Source of the DNA: Microdochium bolleyi
Taxonomy: Eukaryota > Ascomycota > Sordariomycetes > Xylariales > Microdochiaceae
Assembly: GCA_001566295.1 (NCBI GenBank)
Contig: KQ964248.1
Span: 2,356,001-2,420,000, forward strand
DNA: 64,000 bases
Direction: 5' to 3'
A program made the position numbers and the translations under genes. Shown in pieces: positions 46,569 through 56,673 of this stretch (positions are counted from its first letter, which is position 1; the number at the start of each line of letters is the position of its first letter). The notes under the pieces are model-generated. The model saw only the letters and a program-made list of their open reading frames with translations, was not told where the DNA came from and made no database searches.

Positions 46569-48937
46569 GCGCCTCCCAAACACCATCAGAGGAACGACAA
46601 GTTCTCTCTGACGATGTCTAGATGCGATTAGACGGGGCGGCGGGGGCAGGACGAGAATCCTGCTCATTTGCCACCTGTAAGTAGGGGCGACGACGACAAC
46701 ATAGAGAGCACGGCAAGCGACTTGGGTTTCAAAAATTATCAGTCTCGCGCCAAACACACACAATGGCCGGACGAAAATTGTGGTGCAAAAAGGCCCGTGG
46801 GTTATCGGGCCGGACTGTTTGTTCATCATCAAGGCGGCGTCTAAGGATACCTTTTTTCGGGGAAAATTCATGAACGAGAAACACGCTTCTCTGTGCTGGA
46901 GGGCCGCTCGGGGAGCACGGTGTGGTGTTCTGCCGGGTTGCTCTTTCGTGCACAGAGAATGCCTTGAGATCCAACGTCACGCGCGCGAGAGACAGAAGTC
47001 CTGAAAAGTGACCTCCAAAACGAAATAAAGGAAAAAATACGTAAACTACTCTGCCGCTTGGTCATGCGATGTGCAACGGTGCACTCTTGAGTTATCACTT
47101 GCAGCAAGTGCAGATCTACGCTTTTGCCATTGTCCTCTATTCCGGCCCTTCCGGCTCGGAGCAGTATGAGCACGAGGACCTCGAACGCGTACTATATGTA
47201 TCCAGGGTGTGAATGCAGAGGTGCTCGCGGAGATCACTAATCTGGCTGGGGATCTCCCAGTCCTTGGCCTCGGGTTGCTAACAGGAGGGATCAGGAAGAA
47301 GACCCCGGACAATTACCACGTATCCATGTGGTCGGAACTACCGGGACCCTGAGGGTAACTATGCTAGGTAGTATTTGGCAGAATGACGAGCGGAACCTGT
47401 GTCTATAGCTTTCATTATTCCCTTCGCGAACACAAACATCCTGTCCCTGCTAAGGGTTTACTGGAAGTTCCGGAGAGATGACGCCTTCCGCCTCGACATG
47501 GGGGAGTTGGAGTTGCACTATCTCGCTGTTCCTGACGATTGGACCCGGCCTGATTGGCGTGCTTGCCCTGGGAGCGTCTTAACCCGGGTGGATTCGCCCA
47601 CGAGGTCCGACCCTGCCGACCCTGCCAGAACTGACTTCGAGAAGGCAGAGCACGACACATCCCAGGATTCTCCGGCCCCCGTGATGGCAAGAGCACCAGC
47701 TGGGTGTGTTTGTTATACATATGCACAACGACAGCCGTATGGAGTAATTATCCTGCTTATCCAGCTGAGCCAGCCAGCCACGAAGACGCGTGCGCCATCC
47801 GGAACTCGCATCCGTGGGTGGGAAATGATGCAAGACTAGGACGCAACGGTCGAGCTGGGTGCAGTGACACCCTGGACTGGGGAGCTGCGCCTCGCCGAGG
47901 ACGCGTTGATTACGCTCTACTATATGGACAGTGAGAATCTTTCTATGCCTCAGATAGGAGACTGGCGGGAGTTGCAGAGTAAGACTAATGATTGGTTCAA
48001 ATGCAAGAGTACAGGCTTTTCAACAGTCATGCCACTGTGAATATAGTAATGCACGGCTGGCTACCCCTGGTCAGCATGCGGCGTGCCTGCGTTCAGATGA
48101 TGATGACGCTAATTGCAGGTTGGCCATGGCTCTCTGCTCATTTCTGCGATCTCTGCACGCGCATTGTGTCTACCCGTCACGATGGGAAAGGGGCTTGTTG
48201 ATCCTCAAATTCTACGGACGGGGCGGGAACGTCTTTTGAAAGCTTCACTTCTTGGGTTTCCAACTCCTGTAGCGAATGCGGCCATCCGCAAACCTGAGAT
48301 TGCTTCACTTGATTGCTTGCTTGCACATCCCTTTCCTCACTGGGGCCATCCCCCCTCCATTACGCAAAGTTTCCCAGCTCGTCTCCAACACCACTCCCTC
48401 CACGCCGATTCGAGGAACCCTGATCCCGCACTCACTGTCTTACACAGCTTGTATAACCAGGCATCATCACTTTTGTCTCGAGCCCTGTCCAGAGTTCTGG
48501 CTAGCTGGCCTCCCCCCTGTTCTTTTCTTGCCCTGCCTGCCAAATTCCTGGCATCAGGGGCAGCACCCACTCACTCTCCGCCTCGTGGAGCCCACCCTCA
48601 TTGACTTAGCTCCGTGTTGGGCGCCCTCCAAGCTTCCAGACCTTAAACTCAGACTAATTCCCCCGAGTCGGCTGACCCGGCCTCGACAACTCGAACACGA
48701 TCGCGTACCAACCGCCCGCTAAGGAAACCAACCGCCCCTCCCTCGCGGCCAGTCTGTCTTTGTCCTGTCCCTCGCTTCGTTTCTCCTCTCCGACATCGCC
48801 TGGCCCATCGCTCTCGCGACTGTAGCACACGACCTGGACCCGTACGACTTGGACTATTCCACCAGATCCCTCCCTCGACTAAAGCAGCAAGCTACTCGAC
48901 GGGCTTCCCCAGGTTCGACTTGCCCGGCACCCTACGA
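46569..48937. other. Intergenic, no gene recognised
   Basis: 2.4 kb between eL38 and mevalonate kinase, both on plus. The left part is the eL38 3' UTR. The pyrimidine-rich part from about 48.3 to 48.93 kb looks like the mevalonate kinase promoter and a long leader. The open frames here lack domain features and coding-like codon use. Confidence 0.5.
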
Positions 48938-50564
48938 ATGACGATTACGCCGCTGACCCCTGTCAGCGACTCTTCTTCCACCATGTCAAACGGCCTCAAT
49001 GGCGTCCACACGGGTCTGGAGAAACTGCAAGTTAATGGTGTTCACGCCAATGGCAACGGCCGCATCTCTCCCGATGGACCAGTCGAGCGGAAGAGACTCG
49101 CGCGGAAGCAGTCGAGTCCCATGATGCCTGCATTCATGGTGTCTGCGCCTGGCAAGGTCATTGTCTTTGGCGAGCATGCCGTGGTCCACGGCAAGGTATG
49201 TTTTGCGCGTGCTCCCTTCACCACTTCCCTGTCCGATTGTGTACCATGTATCTCGAGCGAGCGACTGACATACAATCTTGACCTGACAGGCCGCCATTGC
49301 CGCTTCGATCTCCCTTCGATCATACCTCCTCGTCACATCACTATCAAAGTCAAGACGGACCGTCACGATGCGGTTTCCCGATATCGACATGGCGCATACG
49401 TGGAACATTGAGGAATTGCCATGGGACATTTTTTCGCAACCATCCAAAAAGAAGTACTACTACGACCTCGTAACGAGCCTGGACCCTGACTTGATGGAGG
49501 CTATACAGCCGCATGTCAAGGACGTGTCCCCACACAAGTCCGACAGTGATCGAAAGATACACCAGAATGCCGCCATGTCGTTCCTGTATTTGTACTTGTC
49601 CCTCGGGTCTCCAAAGAACAACGGGTGTTTGTACACGCTCAGGTCAACGATCCCCATCGGAGCTGGACTGGGAAGCAGCGCCTCCATTGCCGTGTGCTTG
49701 GCCACCGCGCTGCTTCTGCAGATTCGGACACTCTCAGGCCCCCATCCTGACCAGCCGGCAAACGAGGCACGACTACAGACAGAGCGCATCAACCAGTGGG
49801 CGTTCGTGTACGAGATGTGCACACACGGAAATCCGTCCGGCGTAGACAATACCGTCTCTACGCAGGGCAAGGCCGTGGTTTTCCAGCGTACCGACTACGG
49901 AAAGCCGTCCACAGTCACACCTCTGTGGGACTTTCCCGAGCTGCCGCTTCTCGTTGTCGACACGAGGCAGCCCAAATCGACCCTATTCGAGGTAGCAAAG
50001 GTCGCCAAGCTCAAGAACACGCACACGAAACTCGTCGGCAGCATTCTCGATGCTATCGATCAGGTCACGAGGAGCGCAGAGAGCCTAATGGACGAGGAGG
50101 ATTTCGACAGCGAGGACCGCGAGAGTCTGCGAAGAGTCGGCGAGCTCATGAACATCAACCACGGGCTGCTGGTGTCTCTTGGCGTATCACACCCTCGTCT
50201 TGAGCGAGTCCGCGAACTTGTCGACCACCAGGAGATTGGATGGACAAAGTTGACCGGCGCAGGCGGCGGTGGCTGTTCCATCTCCCTGATGAACCCGGAT
50301 GTGGCCCCAGAGAAGCTAGCTAGACTAAGCGGGCAGCTCGAAGACGAGGGGTACCGAGCCTTCAAAACTACCCTTGGTGGCGATGGAGTCGGCGTACTGT
50401 GGCCCGCTGTGCTCAAGAACGGACTTGATGAGGATGAGGAGGGCGGCATGGAGATCGACCTGGAGAAATTCCTTAATGCCGATGGGAACGAGGGTGTGGA
50501 GAAGCTTGTGGGTGTACATGGCACAACAGGCGAGAGAGAGGGCTGGAAGTTCTGGAGGGTATAA
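48938..50564 (+). CDS. ERG12: Mevalonate kinase
   Basis: Phosphorylates mevalonate, an early step towards farnesyl diphosphate, ergosterol and prenyl groups. Two exons, 48938-49195 and 49290-50564, encode 510 residues (yeast 443); the extra length is a disordered N-terminus of about 65 residues (Asn, Gly, Ser). All three GHMP-kinase motifs are present: PGKVIVFGEHAVVHGK (about 71-86), PIGAGLGSSASIAV (about 207-220) and KLTGAGGGGCSISL near residue 405-418. The conserved NPSGVDNTVSTQG stretch lies between them. I use the first ATG in the frame (48938). The gene is 361 bp upstream of RAM2 on the same strand. Feedback by farnesyl diphosphate is known for the family. Confidence 0.96.
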
Positions 50565-50925
50565 TCATTTTAATGTATGCAACCTACAGTGTCGTATAAT
50601 TAGAGGGAGCCGCAAGGCCTGGGTCGATTGAGCCCGGGAAGCCGTTTAGCATTGTATTTTTGGCTTGTATATTTCCCTGGACTTTACTCAATTAGTAATT
50701 CGAACAGCTCAAAATGACTAGAAGAGCCTTTTCTGTAAACAGTTGTAATGCCGAGATCGCAATGTGTTTATATCTTGTCGCGGGAGTATGGCCTTGCGAA
50801 TGTCGGAAGTGTCCCGCGCTCGAACCTGGACAACCCCACAATTGGGGTTGGGTGCCTGCAACAATAAAGTGGCACGACAGGCCTTCCCCTCGATCCCGAA
50901 GTTCGCAAGTCAAGTCGCAGTAGCG
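50565..50925. other. Intergenic between ERG12 and RAM2
   Basis: 361 bp, ERG12 3' UTR and RAM2 promoter, both on plus. The part near 50.65-50.75 kb is AT-rich. No gene seen. Confidence 0.5.
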
Positions 50926-52579
50926 ATGCCGCCCAAGAGCAAAGGAGCCAGCAAGGCGAACAAGGAGACTGATCGTAAGGCAGCTTCCCTCTATTCTCCA
51001 TGACCCCACCCCGTCGCTGACATCACTCTGCAACGTCCACACAGCCTCCTCCAAACAGCCAACGGAGCTCCCACCACCACGAACGCTCAACGAGCTGTCA
51101 GCATTGCGCTACGCCCGCACGAACCCCTACGGCAAGCTCCGCGACGAGGTCGGTGCCGAGGGCTTGACGGACAGCCAGCGTCACGCGGTCAACAACTGCC
51201 AGTACCTCACGCACCCGGACCGGGCCAAGGGCCTGTCTAACAAGGCGACCAAGGAGCTCTGGAAGCAGCTCGGCGAGGCGAACGTGCCGCTGCGGAGCTT
51301 ACCAAAACCTCGGCATCAACACTGGGGTCGGCATCGACCAGGCTGGGACGTTGGAGAGCATACGTACGACGAGTACCGGAGTAGGACCGTCAAGCAACTG
51401 CGCCTCAGCCGGCTGGCGCGAGAGAGTGAGCGGTTCCGCGACGACTGGTGGGAAGTTCTGCAGGATCGGAAAGGGAGAAGTACACGCAGCAGCACAGTTG
51501 CGCAGGCCACGGAGATCACAGACGAGCAGCTCGAGCAGGAGAGGCAGCGGCGACAAGAGATGGCGGCGCTCAAGAGGGACCTGCACGGGGAGCGGACGAA
51601 CCCGTATGCCCTCGACCCAGAATGGGACGACGTGGCACCCATCCCGCAGGCCGAGCCGGAGCACGCGCTCGCGGCGATCGCGTACCCGGAGGATTACGCC
51701 GAGGCGATGGCATACCTGCGGGCCGTGATGGCGAGCAAGGAACACAGCCCGCGGTGCCTGGAGCTCACGGAGCACATCATCTCGATGAACCCGGCGCACT
51801 ATACGGTGTGGCTGTACCGCTTCGCCATCGTCGAGGCGCTCAACATCAGCATCCCCGAGGAGATGGCGTGGCTCAACGCCGTGTCGCTCGAGCACCTCAA
51901 GAACTACCAGATCTGGCACCACCGGCAGCAGCTGCTGGACCACTACTACCCGGCGATCGCGACCTCTGCTGAGGACGTCGCGGGGCTGGCGGCGTCCGAG
52001 ACGGCGTTCCTGAACAAGATGCTCGCCCAGGACACCAAGAACTACCACGTCTGGAGCTACCGGCAGTACCTCGTGCGCAAGCTCGGCATGTGGGGGGACA
52101 CTGAGCGGCAGAGCATCGAGGGCATGATCGACGACGATGTGCGCAACAACTCGGCCTGGTCGCACCGGTTCTTCCTCGTCTTCTCGGACCCAGGTTACAC
52201 GACCCCCGGGTCACACGCGACCGAGCACGACCCGAAGATTCCGTCCGAGATCATCGACCGCGAAGTCGAGTACGCCAAGCTCAAGGCCGGGCTCGCACCG
52301 CAGAACCAGAGCCCCTGGAACTACCTGCGCGGCGTGCTGGTCAAGGGGGGCCGGCCGCTCGGTGAGGCCCGCGAGTTCGCGGAAGGGTTCATCAAGGAGC
52401 TCGGCAGCGAGGCCGACAACAAGGAGCGGGTGCGCAGCTCGCATGCTTTGGATCTGCTGGCGGATATCTACAAGGAAGCCGGGGACAAGGAGAGGGCAGA
52501 CCTGTGCCTGCGTAGGCTCGGGGACAAGTGGGATCGCATACGGAAGGGGTACTGGGAGTATCGGCGGCGGGCATTGTGA
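50926..52579 (+). CDS. RAM2: Protein farnesyl/geranylgeranyl transferase I alpha subunit (Ram2) with long N-terminal extension
   Basis: Two exons, 50926-50974 and 51045-52579, encode 527 residues. The C-terminal 340 residues are Ram2: the ALDPEWDDVAPIPQ entry segment, then five PPTA-type repeats from about residue 266 (HYTVWLYRFAI, NYQIWHHRQQLL, NYHVWSYRQYLV, NNSAWSHRFFLV, NQSPWNYLRGVL). The short start MPPKSKGASKANKETD is also Ram2-like. Between them lie about 170 residues that the yeast (316 residues) and typical fungal proteins lack. This insert is polar and charged, with predicted helices (LEQERQRRQEMAALKRDL) and no domain I recognise. Either it is a real extension or an intron has been missed. 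The subunit pairs with Ram1 or Cdc43 to prenylate CAAX proteins in the cytosol. Confidence 0.9.
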
Positions 52580-52841
52580 GTTGATAGCATCGGTAGCACA
52601 AATACAATGGCGTCGTTCTCGTGCGTACGCAGCCTTGTGGGCGGCGAGCCAACCTCGGCAAGGTGAGTTTCACATCTCGCTGTCGGTGTCGTCTATCAGC
52701 TCATGGAGACTGGCTTTTGAATTTGCAACTCTCATATAATCATATCCGATGATAACCTGTCAAGATCCCGGTCTGCTTTCAGCCCTCCGGCGTCCTAGAA
52801 ACCTGCATTCTCCATTTCAATTCCATCCTGAAAGCAAGACC

Positions 52842-53447
52842 CTACAGCGTCCGGAAATTCTGACTGACGACGACCCATTTCCGCATCCCCCGGGCCGCCT
52901 TCGGTCCCTGCGCCTCCCAGTGCGGCACGAGCAGCCAGGCCTCGGAGAAGGCCTGCTCCACGAACCCGTCCTCGCCGGCTTTCCCGAACTTGACCGCGCC
53001 GCTGACCTGCACCGCGAAGCTGATCCGGTCGTTGCTGCCGCTCTTGGCGAAGGTGGCGCCCGTGTTGTCCGCGCCGACGGCGTAGTTGGCATTGACCGGG
53101 TGCGCGTCGAAGCTGCCGACCTCGTAGTGCACGTTGGGCCCGCGGGACTCGAAGAGCAGGGACTGCGCGAGCCTAGGCGCGTCGGTGCTGGCGGTGGACG
53201 GGGGGATCACGTGCCCGTTGATGCTAATGTCCGGGACCACCCCGGCGGCGGTGAGCCGTGGGGAGGCGCTGGCGTAGAAGGGCGACGTGTCGCGGCGCTT
53301 GTTGAGGGTGTCATAGTAGGCGTCGACAAAGTTTTGCGCGGCTGTACGTCGGTGGTTAGTGGTCTGGGCTGGTGAAAAGAACGGGATGGGGCGGTAAATA
53401 CCTTCGCTGACTGTCCTTACTTGCGCTTCGAGGTTTGGGACAGACAT
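52842..53447 (-). CDS. MTR2: mRNA export factor Mtr2 (NTF2-like)
   Basis: Two exons, 53447-53402 and 53341-52842, give 181 residues (yeast Mtr2 184). The first exon is MSVPNLEAQVRTVSE. After the intron comes AAQNFVDAYYDTLNKRRD, the NTF2-like first helix. Then come SASPRLTAAGVVPDISINGH, the VHYEVGSFDAHPVNANY strand region and the conserved end SEAWLLVPHWEAQG with RKWVVVSQNFRTL. Mtr2 forms a heterodimer with Mex67 that carries mRNA through nuclear pores; Mex67 is not in the window. The gene is convergent with RAM2 (262 bp apart), and its ATG lies only 21 bp after the stop of an upstream minus-strand reading frame. Confidence 0.9.
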   Translation of the reverse strand: MSVPNLEAQVRTVSEGIYRPIPFFSPAQTTNHRRTAAQNFVDAYYDTLNKRRDTSPFYASASPRLTAAGVVPDISINGHVIPPSTASTDAPRLAQSLLFESRGPNVHYEVGSFDAHPVNANYAVGADNTGATFAKSGSNDRISFAVQVSGAVKFGKAGEDGFVEQAFSEAWLLVPHWEAQGPKAARGMRKWVVVSQNFRTL

Positions 53448-53468
53448 TGCGACGTTTCTGTAGGTCTA

Positions 53469-53644
53469 TTATGTGTTCTTGAAGGTGTTTTGCTGCTCGT
53501 GGAGGCCCAGCTTCGCATCGAGGAAGTCGGCAACAACTGTGGTGCGAACCTGCTGCGATTGCGAGCCCTTGAAGCCCTCTGAGTCTGCGGTAAAGGCCAG
53601 CCTCTCTCCCTTGCCAGCCCTGGAGGCGATTATGTTTGCTCCTG
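53469..53644 (-). CDS. C-terminal exon of an unidentified gene
   Basis: The minus strand reads about 58 codons with good fungal codon use to a TAA at 53469-53471, for example GKGERLAFTADSEGFKG, SQQVRTTVVADFLDAK and LGLHEQQNTFKNT. No start codon lies in the frame, and in-frame stops occur just upstream, so it must be spliced. A CTTAAC branch-like site and AG (ending at 53645 or 53642) mark a good acceptor. Further 5' exons probably lie at about 53.65-54.0 kb; one well-formed 68-bp intron (GTGAG...CACTAAC...CAG) can be placed at 53849-53782, but I could not fix the complete chain. I do not recognise the protein. Confidence 0.55.
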
Positions 53645-53649
53645 CTGAC

Positions 53650-55074
53650 TTAAGACGTTAAGGGGATACAGGGCTGGCAATCACGCTTCTCGGTATGATT
53701 GAGGACACAGATGTATGTCCGAGGTTTAGTGGCCGGGAGGTGGAATTCTAGGCTGTAGCCGAATTGGGAGTGTTGTTTTTGCTGAACATGACGGTTAGTG
53801 AGCGAACATGAAGTTTCGATGTGAGGATCTCACAGCAGTGGGGTCTCACCGGTGACAAATGCTGATACTGCTGCTTGGTAGAAAGAAACAAGTTGTTAGA
53901 GGCAAGCAACGATGAAGATTGGCGAATGAGTGACTGACCTGAACGAATGGAGTCACAACTTCGCTCGGAAGTGGAGCCTGGGCATCACAGCCTAGGACCG
54001 TGTCTCGCACGGCCGATAACCAGGTGAGAACCCCGCAACAACAGGGCAGACCTACAGTGTTGAGTCAGAGACCTACTGTACCTGACGTGAAGCAGTATTC
54101 GTATCCTTCGAGTCGTGTTGGATGTTTTTGAAAGTTACCGAAGGATATTGGGAAAACATACAGCATCGATAGAGTAAAAAAACCCCAGCCGGACGTACCA
54201 TTCACCTCAACTTATCCCAATTCCGAATCAGAGAAGTTATTCTAGACTCGAATCTTGACTGATCAGTCATAATTATCACCTGGTCTGCAATGACACCCGT
54301 TCATCTGTAAGTCGGACAACCAACTACTACGGGCCAATTGTTGCTGACATCGACGGTGGCCTTGATTCGGGGTGGCACTTTGTGGTGCGAACCTTGTCGC
54401 TTCATCGAGGGGATTCTCCTAGGTTAAGCATAGAAGACTAGCACTGATCCCGGAGAAGCCATGCAATCTAGCTCAAGAACAAACTAGAACCATAAAGAAG
54501 CTGGCTGCTTCCGACGGAAGATGGACGAGGTCAGCTTGCGCGCCCTTTGCTTGACAGGACCGGTATAGTGGGTTGAATGACCCTTGGCGGTCGGCTTTGA
54601 CGGATTGCAACGGCAGGAACGGGACAGACTGTCATACAGTGCTCTGGTCACTGTAAACGGTCGACGGTGGCTGACTTTAGGCCCGTCCAGACACTACATA
54701 GAAGCCCACCTAGGCAGCATAAGTGCAAAACCACCTGGGCATACAGTGCAGGAGCGTAACATCGGGCCCTGGATCGTGGGGAGTTTTCCAAGTAACCTTG
54801 CTACAGGGTCTGTCATTCAACACACCGATCCGGCAACCTGTTCCTCGTAGGACCAGATATCAACAATCCTCCCCGAAGCGCCTTCTCTGCATATACAAAA
54901 GAAACAGAGAGGCTCACTTCATCAAGGCAACTCGATCCCAACCGACTCCATTGATGGTTCTTTATTCTTCAGTGTCCCATCTTGACCTTTCTTAGTTGTA
55001 TGGAGAAACCGCTCACCTAGCCATCATCTCGAGCCACTTACACACATTCGTCCATTATAGACCGAGCCACCGCC
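53650..55074. other. Intergenic with probable 5' exons of the gene above
   Basis: The left 350 bases probably hold upstream exons of the unidentified minus-strand gene, in an order I could not settle. From 54.1 to 55.07 kb I see no gene; its right end is the serine dehydratase promoter. Confidence 0.4.
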
Positions 55075-56284
55075 ATGGGCTCAAACTCGCCAGAACCCCA
55101 GAAGCTCTGGGTCGAGACGCCATGTATTCCATCACTACCTCTCTCGCGGGCAGCAGGCTGGTGAGCACATTTCCATCAAACCCCCCAGAGCTCTGGAGGA
55201 AAGAAAACACCCAGACTGACATCCTGCACACAGCAACATCTTCCTCAAGCTCGAGAACCTCCAGCCCTCGGGCTCCTTCAAGTCCCGCGGCATCGGCTCC
55301 ATGATGCACCGGTCCTTCCTGGACCGCTGCTCCTCCCTCCCACCACCCACCACCACCACCTCTCACCCGCAGGAGCCAGTAATAGCACACTTCTACTGCT
55401 CCTCCGGCGGCAACGCGGGCCTGGCCTGCGCGACCGCCGCCGCGACCCTGGGACAGCCCTGCACCATCGTCGTGCCCACGCTCGTCAGCCCGTTCATGAT
55501 CGACAAGCTGCGCGCGCTGGGCGCCGAGGTCGTGCAGGTCGGCGCCAACTGGGCGCTCGCGGACGCGCACCTGCGCGAGGAGCTGCTCGCCCGCGACAGC
55601 GAGCGGGGCGTGTACGTCCCGCCGTTCGACCACCCGCACGTCTGGGCGGGCGCGTCGAGCATGGTGGACGAGATGGTCGTGCAGGTGGGGCGGCTGGGCA
55701 GGCGGGATCCCCGGACGGGCCAGCTGCTGGAGGGGGAGGAGAGGCCCAAGGTCGACGCGGTGGTGTGTAGTGTCGGTGGCGGCGGCCTGCTGAACGGCAT
55801 CATGGAGGGCATTGAGCGGCATGTCAAGGACAGCACGGACACGGCGCACCGGAAGGCCACCCCGCGTGTCCTGGCCGTCGAGACCGTCGGCGCAGAGTCT
55901 CTCGACGCGAGCATCCAGGCCGGCAAGCTCGTCACCCTCCCGGCCATCACCAGCATCGCGACGTCCCTGGGCGCGCCGACGGTCTCGGCCCGGACGTTTC
56001 AGTGGGCCCAGCAGGCGCCGCACCTGTGCAACCTCGTCGTCTCGGACGCCGACGCCGTCATGGGCTGCGTCCGCCTCGCCGACGACGCGCGCGTGCTGGT
56101 CGAGGTCGCCTGTGGCGCGGCCGTGTGCCCTGTGTACAACGGTGATCTGCGGCGGTGTCTCGGCGGCGAGGAGGTGAGCGACGAAGAGTGGAGCAGGAAG
56201 AACGTCGTGATTGTTGTCTGTGGCGGGTCGAACATCTCGTTGGATATTCTCAGGGGCTACAAGGAAAAGTACCATGTGCAGTAG
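55075..56284 (+). CDS. L-serine/threonine dehydratase (PLP-dependent, Cha1-like)
   Basis: Deaminates L-serine to pyruvate and ammonia, and probably L-threonine too. Two exons, 55075-55160 and 55234-56284, encode 378 residues (yeast Cha1 360). The PLP lysine is Lys45 in LENLQPSGSFKSRG. The substrate loop SSGGNAGLA and the phosphate-binding loop SVGGGGLLNG (about 205-214) follow. The C-terminal part (VCGGSNISLDIL) is the family end. There is no ACT regulatory domain, so this is a catabolic enzyme and not biosynthetic threonine deaminase. A Pro/Thr-rich insertion (SSLPPPTTTTSHPQ) lies at about residue 61-75. No presequence is seen, so a cytosolic place is likely. Confidence 0.93.
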
Positions 56285-56673
56285 AGTAGGATCATAGACA
56301 AATGGGCAACCGCGGCACTCACAAGCAAGAGCACGATGTCATTGCACAATCATGACACAGTTGAGGATGGAGTAGCGGTACCTTGACACAGCAAATGTTC
56401 ATGACAATGTCGGTCAGATGCCGAGTATTCAAGCACTATTGGTATTCCAAAGACGACGAGCAAAGACGAATACGATTCCCATGTGTAAAAGAAGAAAACC
56501 ACCCGACCAGAAGATTCCCAATCCGCAGTTGAAAGACCCTCTCGAACGCCTCATATCATCCGGAAAATCGTACACATTATCGTCAGCCACACGGCCCAGC
56601 CTGCACATGAGCCAGCAAAGCAGTTCTCCGTCACGCATTACCATCTGACATCCCTGTCTTCCCTCACAGCCGC
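56285..56673. other. Intergenic between convergent genes
   Basis: Holds the 3' UTRs of the serine dehydratase (plus) and the fusion oxidoreductase (minus). No gene seen. Confidence 0.5.
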
